Shown: positions 31,295-41,211 of the stretch, one piece after another
Position numbering within the stretch: the stretch's first letter is position 1
How the letters are laid out: every line of letters starts with the position of its first letter
Origin: Idiomarina xiamenensis 10-D-4
Lineage (GTDB): Bacteria > Pseudomonadota > Gammaproteobacteria > Enterobacterales > Alteromonadaceae
Length of the DNA stretch: 64,000 bases
Direction: 5' to 3'
NCBI RefSeq assembly: GCF_000299895.1
Contig: NZ_AMRG01000003.1
Location: 178,118 to 242,117 of the forward strand
The notes under the pieces: model-generated
The model's database searches: none
What the model was told of the DNA's origin: nothing
What the model saw: only the letters and a program-made list of their open reading frames with translations
Translations under genes and position numbers: made by a program

Positions 31295-31322
31295 AAAAAA
31301 GGCTGTGAACTCTGTCACAGCC
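31295..31322 (-). terminator. Rho-independent terminator after the SUMF1-fold gene
   Basis: Read on the minus strand, GGCTGTGA (31322-31315) pairs with TCACAGCC (31308-31301) around a 6-nt loop and is followed by six T (31300-31295). It lies 31 bp after the stop of the gene ending at 31354 and separates it from mreB. Confidence 0.9.
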
Positions 31323-31353
31323 TTATTAACCGTGCGCACCTGACGCGTGAGAC

Positions 31354-33219
31354 TTATTGAGCTCGAATCACGCGGAAACCTACGTAGTTAGAGCGAAAAT
31401 CTTTAGGAAGTTCCATGCGCGTTGACACGCGCGCTAAACTCGGTGCGAAATTCCAGGCACCACCACGTACTACAGCAGCGTCACGCTCACTATCGGTGGT
31501 CCACTCCCAAGCGTTACCGACGGTATCAAATAAGCCCCATGGGTTACGTTTGAAAGCGCCTACCGGAGCGGTCGAGCGACCAGACCAAGCACTACCACAA
31601 GCGCGACAGTTAGCTTTGTCGATACCGACGTTATCACCCCACCAAAAATCGCTTTCGGTACCTGCTCGAGCGGCATATTCCCACTGTACTTCGGTCGGTA
31701 AACGGTATTTATAACCACTAGTCTCGGTCAACCAGGTCACATAAGCTTGTGCGTCAGCATAACTGACACAGACCACCGGTGCGTTATCGGCTTGGGTAAA
31801 ACCCGGCTCGCGCCAGTTAAGCTTGGCCTTAAAAATCGGTTCACCGCCCTCAAATACGGCACAACCGTTGCCCTTTTCGGCGTCAGTCACGTAAGCGGTC
31901 TGATTGACAAACTGTCGAAAAGCATCGACGGTGATTTCGGTGTCGCTAATACCGAACGATGCATCGATGCTGCGCGTTTCGGCAGGGCGTTCGTTAGGCA
32001 GGCCATTACCGGTTAAATCGCCCATCTTAAATTTGCCCGACGGCACAACGACTAATTCAGGACCACGTACATCGCGAAATAAAATATCTTGAATCTTCTC
32101 GCCCTTGGTAAACGAATAAGACGAACGGCTTAGTTCAGCGCGTACCGATGTGGCGTCTTTCAATAGTAATTGGTCGACATAGCTCTCATAGCCAAACTTG
32201 CCGATTTCTACTTCGTGTTCGCCAGCTGGTAACATCACTTCTAACGGCGTCGAGCCATAGCTAACGCCGTCGATGAAGACTTCGTCGTCGTATACGTTAG
32301 AACGCACCGTCAGACGATGCATAACCGACGAATCTATCGGTTGGTTCTGGTCACCAGTGGCTTCAGCCTTTCCCAGCGAGCCCTCAGCACAGTAGCGCAA
32401 ATCAACGTCTAATAAGCTACAAGCTTGAGTTTCTTGTAACTGACCACGCAGCTCAACCGCCAATTTTACGCCATAGTTACCTTGCCCACTAAAACCGTTA
32501 CTGACCACTTTTGAGCCCAAGATTTGCACATTCGGACTGGCTTTTTCTTGGTTCTTACGAGCGACTTCGGCTTCGGAGAGGCTGTCAAACAGCTGGTTTA
32601 GATAATCTTTTGAGGCTTTTTGTTTAGCCAATAGTTTGCCACGCGTTTCACACTGGCTAAGTGTTTCCTGACGGTCACAAACAATAGACTGGCTAACTTC
32701 TAAGGTACCAGTCTGGTTAAATTCATCACGTAAGCGATCGATACGAGCGGTGGTACGCTTTTCTTTAAGGATCTCAATTTCGTTGATTAAGCTGTGCTTA
32801 CTTAGTCGTACACGCTCAACCTCGGCTTTCTTGGCGTTAACCAATTGCACCTGAGTTTTAATATCTTCTTTATTTTGCTGGTGCGCGGCAACCGCTTGTT
32901 GATAGCTTTGTTGAGCAGAGCTGATATCTACGCTCGGGTCTTCAATCAGCAATTGATACCGGTTGTTCATTTCTTCAAGCGCCGCTTTACGCGCTGCTTC
33001 TAGTTCATCACTACGTTTACGTAACGACTGCAACTGCTCACGCAACTGCTGTTCTTCTCGTACTAAACTATCGACATTATCCGAAAAGTTCTCATACTGA
33101 GACTGTAAAGTACTGATTTGATTCGAGATTTCTTCAACGGTGGGTTCAGCAGCTAAAGCTGCATTCGCCATCGTCAAAGTCGTGGTCACGAGCAGTGCCA
33201 GTCGAGCCAATCGCATCAT
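31354..33219 (-). CDS. Exported coiled-coil/PEGA/SUMF1-fold protein
   Basis: 621 residues. It has a signal peptide to about residue 23 (NAALA), a long charged coiled coil (about 30-210), a beta-rich segment, a PEGA domain (about 310-370; DEVFIDGVSYGSTPLEVMLP) and a C-terminal SUMF1/FGE-type domain (about 385-621; RLPTEVQWEYAARAG, GNAWEWT, SNYVGFRVIRA). The Cys pair used by formylglycine-generating enzymes is absent (RGGAWNFAPSLARVSTR), so sulfatase activation is unlikely; a binding or structural role in the periplasm is inferred. It lies between mshQ and mreB, with its own terminator and 214 bp of upstream sequence. Function not known. Confidence 0.85.
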   Translation of the reverse strand: MMRLARLALLVTTTLTMANAALAAEPTVEEISNQISTLQSQYENFSDNVDSLVREEQQLREQLQSLRKRSDELEAARKAALEEMNNRYQLLIEDPSVDISSAQQSYQQAVAAHQQNKEDIKTQVQLVNAKKAEVERVRLSKHSLINEIEILKEKRTTARIDRLRDEFNQTGTLEVSQSIVCDRQETLSQCETRGKLLAKQKASKDYLNQLFDSLSEAEVARKNQEKASPNVQILGSKVVSNGFSGQGNYGVKLAVELRGQLQETQACSLLDVDLRYCAEGSLGKAEATGDQNQPIDSSVMHRLTVRSNVYDDEVFIDGVSYGSTPLEVMLPAGEHEVEIGKFGYESYVDQLLLKDATSVRAELSRSSYSFTKGEKIQDILFRDVRGPELVVVPSGKFKMGDLTGNGLPNERPAETRSIDASFGISDTEITVDAFRQFVNQTAYVTDAEKGNGCAVFEGGEPIFKAKLNWREPGFTQADNAPVVCVSYADAQAYVTWLTETSGYKYRLPTEVQWEYAARAGTESDFWWGDNVGIDKANCRACGSAWSGRSTAPVGAFKRNPWGLFDTVGNAWEWTTDSERDAAVVRGGAWNFAPSLARVSTRMELPKDFRSNYVGFRVIRAQ

Positions 33220-33433
33220 TGTTCCATTCCAAGCTTGAAAATAACCGGGCGTGCTCTATTTCTGATGAACGGCTACGCCTTCGTTATTGTAATAAAACAA
33301 ACGTTCGTCAACGTTATGTGTGTTCGTCAAATCGCTATGAGATCCAACGACAATTGCTACAAAAATACAGCTTTATGCTATTTGCTTGCCGACAAAAGCG
33401 CAAGCTAGTTTCGACCTAAATTGTATTTTTACC

Positions 33434-36400
33434 TTACCAACCCACTTCGCGCCAGTAAATTAAACGGTCATTACCCCGGTATTGGCCAAAGATCACAGAC
33501 GCTCGAGGCGGCTGATTATTATCGCCGTAACCCGCTTCGTCATTAAACCAACCAAACCTTAAATAATCCGGCACCGCGTATTCGAACTCGAATTCACCGG
33601 CGCGATTATCGTGCGGCCACTGTAACCGGTTAAAGGGTAGCTGGCCGTTTGCTAACGCTAGTGGACTATCGCCAACTGGTGTTTGAAATAAGCCATCGGC
33701 ATCGGTTACGGCGCTAAAGTTAGCAGCCGTTAAAGTACTGCAACTATCATCTTGATTTAAAACAAAACGCTCACCGTTCCAATATTCGACGAAGGCCTCG
33801 ACACCGATGTTTTCAATATCTGAACCATTGACATCAGGTAGCACTAAGCGACCGTAGCGTTGTTTAAATGTGTTCCCGATAGCCGCACAGCGCGCGCCAT
33901 TACATGCCGCCGGTACGCTAAGCCCAGTTGCCATTAAGTGGCTATAATTGCCGTCATTGTCTTCGGCATACCAACCCAATTGAAAATTATCGTAGGGACC
34001 ATCGGCTTGTGCTGCGCGCGCCAACGTTGCATTCACGCTGAACTGACCGACACCCTCAGACCAGCTAATCGGCACCGCGGCGCTAGGACTAATACGGCTG
34101 CTCAAGTTACTGCTGCCGGCTTCGGCGACCAAGAGCGCTTTCGCCTTAGCTAGCCCGGCCTGATAATTGCGCGTCACATTACCGTAACGGTTCTCGGCTC
34201 TAACGGCATCAACAACACCACTAAAAGCTTGTCCCATATAGGTAAAATCACCGACTGCGCAAGCAGGCGTGACACTGGCTGAGGCTTGCTTAAAGTGATA
34301 CGGCACAAAGCGCCCCACCACCGCACTCATTTGGTTAAGCGAACCCGCAGCAAGATAATCGTTGCTGTTGCCGCCGTTAGCAAACTGAATGGTAAATTGC
34401 GCATGGCCTACCTCGCTATACTCAAGAGCGTTAGCAGTAAACTGCGCCGCGCCGGTTTTGCTAAAGCTAATGCCCGCCAAGTCACCATCAAAACTTTCGA
34501 CAGCATCGGCGGTGCTTGCCAGCGTCAGCCGATGAGGCTGTGCTTCATTGCCAAAGTTGGGGGTGATATTGCCTTGTGCATTAAGGGCTTCCAGTACCCC
34601 ACTAAAATCTTCACCGGCGCGGGCAATAATGCCATTGCTATAGCTGTGATTTGCGTTAGCGGTTAAACGCGCCGAGGCTGGGCGCACCACAAAACGCTCC
34701 GAGCTACCGGTTAAGACTGCACCATTTGGTAATTGCTTGCGTGCATGCAGGCTAATTGCGCCAGCATCACCGTAATTCACATCCAAGCTGGTACGCGACT
34801 GGTTGTCAAAGGTGACCGCGATGTTTTGATAGTTAGGTAAGGCTGGAATACGCTGATAACTGCTCTGGCCAACGCCTTTAGCGGTTAATTCGGCCCAGGC
34901 ATAGCTATTCAGATTACTGCAACTACCCGGATCATCGCAGCGCATACTTAAATCAAGGTTATTGTTGCCGGTTAAAAACGCTTGGCAGGCACCGGTTTGA
35001 GTATTGCGCCGCACCGCCTGTATTTGCGTCTGGAATGGTAGACCCGATACCTGTGTCGCTATCGGTGTAAACACAAAACCGGCGTCGGCAAAGGTGATAT
35101 CGCAACTGGTCGGGGTATTGCTTCCATTGGCGTAACATTGCGTGGTGGTGATCGCGGTCGGCGACGACTGCGCCGTATTCACGCCTAAGGTCAAGGTCGC
35201 GGCGCTAGTTTGTGCTAATTCAACGCTGCCGCTACCGCCATTAAATACCAGTGGATTAGCCGTCCAACTGGCACCGCTCGGCGTTAACGTAACGCTACTA
35301 GCGCCGCTGTAGGTTTGGTCACAACTGGGACTGGTACAGGCATCGACGCTAATGGTCGCGGGCGTACAGGTGAGCGCGTCGCTGTTAAAACGCAGTCGAT
35401 AATGGTCAACCACAGTGCCATCATAAGGGAAGGATTCCGCCGCGCAGACACGAATGTTATCGATATCATGAATATTGCTATTGTCGCCGGTGCTGCCGGT
35501 AAAGCTTAATAAAAAGTTGTCCGGGACGGTCGGTTGCTGACCGTTGTAATCGAACACATTAAAAGGTGCAATGATGGTTTCGAAGCCGTTGCCGGTATTG
35601 CGTTCAACACTGACAATGGTTTGATTGCTGATGCGCGAATCGACGGTTACTCGATAGCGATGGCCCGGCGCCGGGTTACTGCTATTACGCGTATCAATGG
35701 CCGGACTTAAACTATTGGTACCACGCAAATAGCGATAGCCGCTTTGCCCCGAACCTGCGCCACGAATCGCCACAGCGTCGGCGCGGAAGCCTGGCTCAGG
35801 GCCAGCTTGCGGACCAATACGGCCCTCGGTCGAATTAGAAAAATTACCAAACTCGTCAAAGCCAATACCTAACCAACCACCAGCAAAACCATTATCGCCA
35901 TTATTGCGTTGTGCGTAGCCTAGCGAACCACCGTAACTGCCCGGCATTGGCACCACATTGGCGTCGGAAAGCACTAACGCAATACCATCGGCACCGGAAC
36001 CACCGTTTGGCGACCAACCAAAGTAATCAAACTCAATCTGAATCAAATTGTTAGCGGCAGGGAATACCTGTTTTAACATAGCTAGAGTCGCCTGCCGCGG
36101 GCTATCTTGCGTTAAACGTAAGCGGTCTCCCACCAGCTGCGGTGTAAAACCTCCCGAACTGCTGTTAACTTGCCACTCGTTATTAAAACTATTGGTATCG
36201 TTAAACATGTCGGTAAAACACTGGTTAGCGCCGTTGTAGCAGAAACTACCACCATCTAAATTAACCAATTGCGACAAGCGGTCGTTAACGTTCAAGTTAG
36301 CGCTACCACAAAACAATCCCGAGCACGCGGCATTGGCTTGCCCCGCTAAACTCAGAGCACCGTTAATGGTGGCATTGGCAGCACTAAAAAAACCATTGTT

Positions 36401-38290
36401 AATGGTGATATTGCCGCCCACCGCAACAAAGCCATTAATGGTCACACCATCATTGATGATTAAGTTACCGGTCACCACCAGCAACAAGTTGCTACTCGGG
36501 CCATTGGAGTTCAGGGTAATATTATTATCGATGGTTAAGTCACCGTTAAAAAATAGCCGGGTGCTAGCGCCAGAGGTTTGTTTACTGCCTGAGCCGATGG
36601 TCTGCGTGCCGTTATAACGATAATCGGTAGCTTGCATCGTATTCGGTAACGGATTTGGCGCCAAGCCGGTAGCCGGTAGCAACTCATTAAGCGGCTTTGG
36701 AAAACCAAAACCACTTTGCACGCGACTTGGCCAGATGTCGACACAAGCCTGCGGGGTAGGCTCGGGTTCGGCTACACATTCACTCACTTGCTGATAGAGC
36801 GTCTGCACTTCGCTCGCACTCATTGCACGACCGGCCAGATAGAGTTCATCCAAGTTGCCGTTAATACCGTTACTGCCAAATGCCTGCGAGCCAACCGCCA
36901 AAGGCCCGGATACAGAGTTCAGCGTATTGTCGCTAAAATAACTATTGCTACTCACCTGATTGCCATCGACATACAAGCGCAAACGATTATTGGCACTATC
37001 GAAAACACCCACCAAGTGGTGCCACTGTCCATCGAATACACTGCTGCCGGACACCGAAACTGCGCGTACGCTGCCAAAGCGAGTGCGAATTTCAAAATAT
37101 AAACGGCCATCGGCGGTACGGCGGTAAAACTCAAAACGACCGTTACTGCCTTGGGTTGGGCCGGAACCATAAATCACTAACGTTTGATAACTTTCATTAC
37201 TCTGCTGGCTAGCTTGCGCCTTGACCCAAACGCCGACCGATACCGAGCTGGCGTTATTGATAGCGCTGTTGTTCGCAACTTCAAAACGATTACTGCCATT
37301 GAACACACCGTAACGACAGGTACCCGGGTTGCCAACTCGAGCCGGCGCCGTAATGGCGGTATTAGCAGCGCCGATAGCGCGGCCATGAAAAGCATTGCTG
37401 CTACTGTCGATGACTTCATTATTGGCACCACTCCAAGCTAACTGATTCATTCGCCAATAACCCAACGCACTGGCGCCAAATACGCAAGGCCCGATGTTTT
37501 CGTTGTAGTCGCAGGTCTGTCCCTGAATACCACCGCTACCATCGTTAATAATCGGCGAATTGACGTAGCCAGTAATGGTGCCGTAATTGTCCACCCGTCC
37601 GGTCGCGTTGACGTTGCCATCGACTTTCGCGCGCTCACGAATGAGCACATTACCACTCTCTAAACTGCCGGTTATTTGCGAGTCTCGCCCAATATCAATG
37701 TCGCTAGCTTTAATGTTGGCTTTGATAATGGCGCGCTCGTTCATGTAAACACGATCGGTTACGGTAATATTGTTGCCGGTGACTTGCGCATCGTAGCCCA
37801 ATGTTAAGCTGCGCGCGTTGATGTTGCCGTCGACCCGAACACGGTCGAACGCGGTAAAGCCGTTGCTTACCGCTACATTACCGGTAATGCGCACGTCGTA
37901 ATAAGATTGCAATGTGCCAGCGCTTAAACTACCGCTGTGGATAAACCGGTCATTCAGCGTTGCCGTGCCACCGACGGTTAGGTTGCCCGCTAGGCTATTA
38001 TCACGGCCAAAATTAGCGTTGCCGCTGACTCGCATGGTTAGGTTCGCAGGGTTGCCGCCACTATTAATATAAACGCGGTCACGACTGGTAAAGTTACCGT
38101 TAATGACCCAGGTAGTGGCGCTATTGATATTAACCCGGTCATTAAAATTCAGCGTCAAACTGGTACAAGTCACGGTGCTGCCACTGCGTATGCAACCAAA
38201 GGGTAACGCACCATTTGGTAACGAATAAGTTGCCGCCTCAGCGGCAACGCTCAGCAACAGCAGTAGACTGGCGAGCAATAGACGCATCAT
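33434..38290 (-). CDS. mshQ: MshQ-like giant surface protein of the MSHA pilus (DUF6701)
   Basis: 1618 residues. After a signal peptide (to about 20, AEAA) comes a repetitive region to about 250 with short beta repeats (VTGNNITVTDRVYMNERA), which looks like a bactofilin-like or beta-helix fold. A LamG-type domain spans about 277-500 (YWRMNQLAWSGANNEVIDSS, YVDGNQVSS). A second repeat block follows (about 560-680), then a legume-lectin-like beta-sandwich (about 692-950; GADGIALVLSDANVVP), and a DUF6701 region to the end. It starts four bases inside the mshP stop, last in the pilin operon. A role as pilus-associated adhesin or tip protein is inferred from two lectin-like folds and position. Confidence 0.88.
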   Translation of the reverse strand: MMRLLLASLLLLLSVAAEAATYSLPNGALPFGCIRSGSTVTCTSLTLNFNDRVNINSATTWVINGNFTSRDRVYINSGGNPANLTMRVSGNANFGRDNSLAGNLTVGGTATLNDRFIHSGSLSAGTLQSYYDVRITGNVAVSNGFTAFDRVRVDGNINARSLTLGYDAQVTGNNITVTDRVYMNERAIIKANIKASDIDIGRDSQITGSLESGNVLIRERAKVDGNVNATGRVDNYGTITGYVNSPIINDGSGGIQGQTCDYNENIGPCVFGASALGYWRMNQLAWSGANNEVIDSSSNAFHGRAIGAANTAITAPARVGNPGTCRYGVFNGSNRFEVANNSAINNASSVSVGVWVKAQASQQSNESYQTLVIYGSGPTQGSNGRFEFYRRTADGRLYFEIRTRFGSVRAVSVSGSSVFDGQWHHLVGVFDSANNRLRLYVDGNQVSSNSYFSDNTLNSVSGPLAVGSQAFGSNGINGNLDELYLAGRAMSASEVQTLYQQVSECVAEPEPTPQACVDIWPSRVQSGFGFPKPLNELLPATGLAPNPLPNTMQATDYRYNGTQTIGSGSKQTSGASTRLFFNGDLTIDNNITLNSNGPSSNLLLVVTGNLIINDGVTINGFVAVGGNITINNGFFSAANATINGALSLAGQANAACSGLFCGSANLNVNDRLSQLVNLDGGSFCYNGANQCFTDMFNDTNSFNNEWQVNSSSGGFTPQLVGDRLRLTQDSPRQATLAMLKQVFPAANNLIQIEFDYFGWSPNGGSGADGIALVLSDANVVPMPGSYGGSLGYAQRNNGDNGFAGGWLGIGFDEFGNFSNSTEGRIGPQAGPEPGFRADAVAIRGAGSGQSGYRYLRGTNSLSPAIDTRNSSNPAPGHRYRVTVDSRISNQTIVSVERNTGNGFETIIAPFNVFDYNGQQPTVPDNFLLSFTGSTGDNSNIHDIDNIRVCAAESFPYDGTVVDHYRLRFNSDALTCTPATISVDACTSPSCDQTYSGASSVTLTPSGASWTANPLVFNGGSGSVELAQTSAATLTLGVNTAQSSPTAITTTQCYANGSNTPTSCDITFADAGFVFTPIATQVSGLPFQTQIQAVRRNTQTGACQAFLTGNNNLDLSMRCDDPGSCSNLNSYAWAELTAKGVGQSSYQRIPALPNYQNIAVTFDNQSRTSLDVNYGDAGAISLHARKQLPNGAVLTGSSERFVVRPASARLTANANHSYSNGIIARAGEDFSGVLEALNAQGNITPNFGNEAQPHRLTLASTADAVESFDGDLAGISFSKTGAAQFTANALEYSEVGHAQFTIQFANGGNSNDYLAAGSLNQMSAVVGRFVPYHFKQASASVTPACAVGDFTYMGQAFSGVVDAVRAENRYGNVTRNYQAGLAKAKALLVAEAGSSNLSSRISPSAAVPISWSEGVGQFSVNATLARAAQADGPYDNFQLGWYAEDNDGNYSHLMATGLSVPAACNGARCAAIGNTFKQRYGRLVLPDVNGSDIENIGVEAFVEYWNGERFVLNQDDSCSTLTAANFSAVTDADGLFQTPVGDSPLALANGQLPFNRLQWPHDNRAGEFEFEYAVPDYLRFGWFNDEAGYGDNNQPPRASVIFGQYRGNDRLIYWREVGW

Positions 38291-38751
38291 GGTTGCAACA
38301 CCCTAGCTTCGGTGACTAAACGGCGCTGAGTTTGGACCTCATCAGCTTGGCAAGTAGCTGTCGCCTGTAATTGAAAAATGACATCGTCGGTCGCCGTCAA
38401 TGTACTATCGGCCATATTGCTATCACGACAAATAACACTGACCTGACAACCGGCAAAAGCGTCGTTAGCAGCGTTTAGCGCAGGCTCGGCGGTGACCGCA
38501 GAACAGCTCGGCGCAACACTGCTATTTAACGGAAAGAGCTCGGTTAAACCATGCTGCAATCCACTTTGTGCGGCAAAAAATGTTCGCGTCCCTAACACTT
38601 CATAAACCACGCTTTGGCTATTGCCACCCAACACCCGTGCTAAAGCCGCCACTAAGGCACCGATAACCACGATGACAAAAATCGCCACCACCAACGCGCT
38701 ACCACGTTGTCGCGATTGCTGCTGACCTGTTGCGAGTGAGTTAGGGGACAT
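38287..38751 (-). CDS. mshP: MshP, minor pilin-like MSHA biogenesis protein
   Basis: 154 residues from the ATG at 38751. The prepilin-like N-terminus is QRG followed by SALVVAIFVIVVIGALVAA, the atypical but conserved MshP form without the Glu at position 5. It resembles PilX/GspK-type proteins (AAQSGLQHGLTELFPL) that cap pilus assembly. It overlaps mshO by 11 bp and mshQ by four. The start at 38751 is preferred to an in-frame upstream codon at 38790, which would extend into mshO. Confidence 0.88.
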   Translation of the reverse strand: MSPNSLATGQQQSRQRGSALVVAIFVIVVIGALVAALARVLGGNSQSVVYEVLGTRTFFAAQSGLQHGLTELFPLNSSVAPSCSAVTAEPALNAANDAFAGCQVSVICRDSNMADSTLTATDDVIFQLQATATCQADEVQTQRRLVTEARVLQP

Positions 38752-39586
38752 TGGCAATATGCACCTCACGACTAAAATACATCGACTCACCCGCCTGATT
38801 GGTAAACGTCAAATAAATCAGCACCACGTTGTTACGGGTTAACACATTTTCATCGTTAAACCGAAAGGCCGCTTGCGAGGCAGTATTGGTGACTTGTTGC
38901 GCCATTAATTGTGGCGTCGCTAAGCCGCTTAAGGCGGTAAAATTTTGCGGCGTGGTTAGCCAACCATAATCACTAAAGCGATAAACCTGACCTTGGTTAA
39001 CACAGTAACTCACTGGCGGCGCCGCGACATAAATACGCTGGCGCGGCGAGGAGCGGGCAAAGTTAACATCGTCGGTCAGGGTCATTTCACGCACACCCTG
39101 CGGTTCTCCAACCGGCATTTGTTCACTAAAGCCAGTAGCAAGTTGAATGGCTCGATCTTGCTCCAGATCGTAGAGGTAACCGGCTTGAGTGGCATTGATG
39201 ACAACACGGTCACCGACACTGGCGGTTAATAGATTACCGTCAATATCACGGTCCAAACTGACCAACACCAACTTATCGCCAGTGCTCTGAATGGGCGCTT
39301 GAAAGTAGGTGCCGGCATAGCGCATGGGCGAAAATTCTAAACAGTTCGCGGCAATGCGAATACTGTTAGGCACACTATTACGCAGTTCTCGTGTTAAGCG
39401 CTCCATGACAAAGCGGCTTTGGTTGAGTAAACGCAAACGGTCATTGGCATCGACGTAGGCTTGCGTACCGATACCGACAAAACGAAACGACGCTGTCGCC
39501 ACAATCCCCAACAGGATGATCACCAAAATCAATTCAATCAGGGTGAACCCGCGCTGACGGCTTGTGTCTGTTAACCCAGTCATCAC
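38741..39586 (-). CDS. mshO: MshO, minor pilin of the MSHA pilus
   Basis: 281 residues with a class III-type prepilin signal: leader ending QRG, then FTLIELILVIILLGIVATA with Glu at +5. The rest is a large beta-rich pilin domain typical of GspJ/PilW-like minor pilins. It starts four bases inside mshD and is followed by mshP, so the genes are translationally linked. In relatives the minor pilins prime pilus assembly. Confidence 0.92.
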   Translation of the reverse strand: MMTGLTDTSRQRGFTLIELILVIILLGIVATASFRFVGIGTQAYVDANDRLRLLNQSRFVMERLTRELRNSVPNSIRIAANCLEFSPMRYAGTYFQAPIQSTGDKLVLVSLDRDIDGNLLTASVGDRVVINATQAGYLYDLEQDRAIQLATGFSEQMPVGEPQGVREMTLTDDVNFARSSPRQRIYVAAPPVSYCVNQGQVYRFSDYGWLTTPQNFTALSGLATPQLMAQQVTNTASQAAFRFNDENVLTRNNVVLIYLTFTNQAGESMYFSREVHIANVP

Positions 39587-40083
39587 CAGTTACCTCGATA
39601 ACTGGCAAAACGGATAATCTCATTTGTCGGCGTGGTTACCGCGATTTGGATTAACTTTGAGCGATTACTTTGTGTTTCGGCAACGCTGACATTGACGCAA
39701 AAACCGCTAAAGTCGCTGGCTAACGAGTTGCCTAAAATATCGGCAATGGCGGCGTCGCAAGCCTGCAAACCGTGGTAGTCGTCGACATCATTATAATCAG
39801 CACGGCTCTCGCCAGCTTCTGGTCCCATGCTGGCACTGCAACTGGGCGCCGTGTTTTCGCCGCAGCGCAATTGACCGCCACTGCGATCGGAGTTTTCATC
39901 ATAGCTGCGTGCCATGATGTCGTTCATTAAGCTCTGTCCTAATTCTGCCGCCCGCACCTGTTGCCACGGGTCAACACTTTGCCGAAACAACGGCATCATG
40001 CCAGCCGTGACCACGGTACCGATGATCGCCATAACGACGATGCCGACGATGATTTCGATGAGCGTGAAGCCGCGCGCTAACAT
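39583..40083 (-). CDS. mshD: MshD, minor pilin of the MSHA pilus
   Basis: 166 residues. Very short leader MLARG, then FTLIEIIVGIVVMAIIGTV, a standard type IV pilin N-helix with Glu at +5. It resembles PilV/GspI minor pilins. Four Cys in the globular part (RCGENTAPSC, LQACDAA, FCVNVSVA) could form disulphides. It overlaps mshC by seven bases and mshO by four. Confidence 0.92.
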   Translation of the reverse strand: MLARGFTLIEIIVGIVVMAIIGTVVTAGMMPLFRQSVDPWQQVRAAELGQSLMNDIMARSYDENSDRSGGQLRCGENTAPSCSASMGPEAGESRADYNDVDDYHGLQACDAAIADILGNSLASDFSGFCVNVSVAETQSNRSKLIQIAVTTPTNEIIRFASYRGNW

Positions 40084-40622
40084 GAGTGAATATACCCTTC
40101 AGCCTCGACGCACAGGTTATAACTGCTAGCCCCATCGAGCGGACTAATAGCCAACCGGCAGCCATTACTGCAGCTATCCTGAGGACGTCCTAACGGATCA
40201 AATCGAAAAGCGGCGGGTAGCGCCAACGCCGCTCCGCCGTTTAATGGTGTTAACTGCCATTGACTCTGGTTGTCAATAACCACGTGATTGACGCTGTCGT
40301 TAGCTGGATTGGTAAGTACCGGCGCGCTGCAATTACCTTGGTTAGCACCAAGCGCTGTGGCCGTTATCACCACTTGCACACAATTGGGGGTTTGCTGCAT
40401 GGCGACTAATTGCTGTTGCCGTAAAATGGTCAACGCTTGTTCGCGCAGGGTTAACTGGTCGACGTTGCGATCACTGACTAACAGCGGTGCCGCACCGACG
40501 GCCAAAATGCCCAAAATGACGATGATCAGCAATAGCTCAACCAAGGTGAAGCCGGTTACTTTAACGCCGCTTGGGATAAATTTGCAGTAGCGGAAGAAGT
40601 CATACGGTTTGATTTGTCGCAT
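40077..40622 (-). CDS. mshC: MshC, minor pilin of the MSHA pilus
   Basis: About 181 residues from the ATG at 40622, which has GGAGGG just upstream; a TTG four codons earlier is less likely. The leader is long (24 residues, ending KVTG), followed by FTLVELLLIIVILGILAVG. The globular part resembles GspH/FimT pilins and has several Cys (DSCSNGCRL, NLCVEAE, HSC). It lies 85 bp after mshA; a small imperfect hairpin in that gap could reduce read-through from the abundant pilin mRNA. Confidence 0.91.
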   Translation of the reverse strand: MRQIKPYDFFRYCKFIPSGVKVTGFTLVELLLIIVILGILAVGAAPLLVSDRNVDQLTLREQALTILRQQQLVAMQQTPNCVQVVITATALGANQGNCSAPVLTNPANDSVNHVVIDNQSQWQLTPLNGGAALALPAAFRFDPLGRPQDSCSNGCRLAISPLDGASSYNLCVEAEGYIHSC

Positions 40623-40707
40623 CACTCCCTCCAACTTGAACGCCCGCCACGGGAGTGACGAGCGTACTGATAGCTAGCTTGTTTGCGAAATCGTTATCGC
40701 AACAGGC

Positions 40708-41190
40708 TTATTCGCAACCCGAGGTTACCGAACTAATCACCGGCTTGGTCGTCGCGGTCGCTGCGCGGTAATAAACAAAGCAAGCACTAGTCGCATCACC
40801 AGTTTCAGTGACGCTGTTTGGATAAATCAGCAGGTCACCGGTTTCAACGTTACCTTCGTCGGCTGTCGCGACGACGTTATCCCAATCACCGCCTAAATCT
40901 AAGGCAGCTACAATACCGGCTTCAGTTGCTGCGGCGTAGGTGGTATCAGCAGTAATCTCGACCGTGGTATTTTCTTCATCAATTTCGACAGGGCGATCAT
41001 CGGAAATCAGAGCCTTAGCATGTACCATTTGTGATGCCGCCTTGGTACTACCTTCCAGCCCCTTAACCGTCGACGCACGAGCATCGCTAGAGAAGTTCAT
41101 AAACTGGGGTGCTGCAGTCACCGCCAAAATACCTAAAATGACGATCACGATGATCAGTTCGATTAACGTGAAACCTTGTTGTTTGCGCAT
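40708..41190 (-). CDS. mshA: MshA, major MSHA pilin
   Basis: 160 residues. Leader MRKQQG, then FTLIELIIVIVILGILAVTA, the canonical N-methylated pilin helix with Glu at +5, and a compact globular domain with two Cys (SACFVYY and SGC near the end), forming the usual C-terminal disulphide loop. GAGG lies 7 bp before the start. The short leader, compact size and position after mshB identify it as the main structural subunit of the mannose-sensitive haemagglutinin pilus. Confidence 0.93.
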   Translation of the reverse strand: MRKQQGFTLIELIIVIVILGILAVTAAPQFMNFSSDARASTVKGLEGSTKAASQMVHAKALISDDRPVEIDEENTTVEITADTTYAAATEAGIVAALDLGGDWDNVVATADEGNVETGDLLIYPNSVTETGDATSACFVYYRAATATTKPVISSVTSGCE

Positions 41191-41211
41191 GATATTACCT
41201 CAAAAAAACGA

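Noticed and set aside
31354..33219. Formylglycine-generating (sulfatase-activating) enzyme
   Set aside because: The fold is SUMF1-like but the catalytic Cys pair is absent (RGGAWNFAPSLARVSTR), and no sulfatase gene is nearby.
34286..37441. Several open frames of 80-130 codons on the plus strand inside mshQ
   Set aside because: They lie fully within the long mshQ frame, have no ribosome-binding sites or recognisable domains, and follow from the repetitive codon use of the opposite strand.
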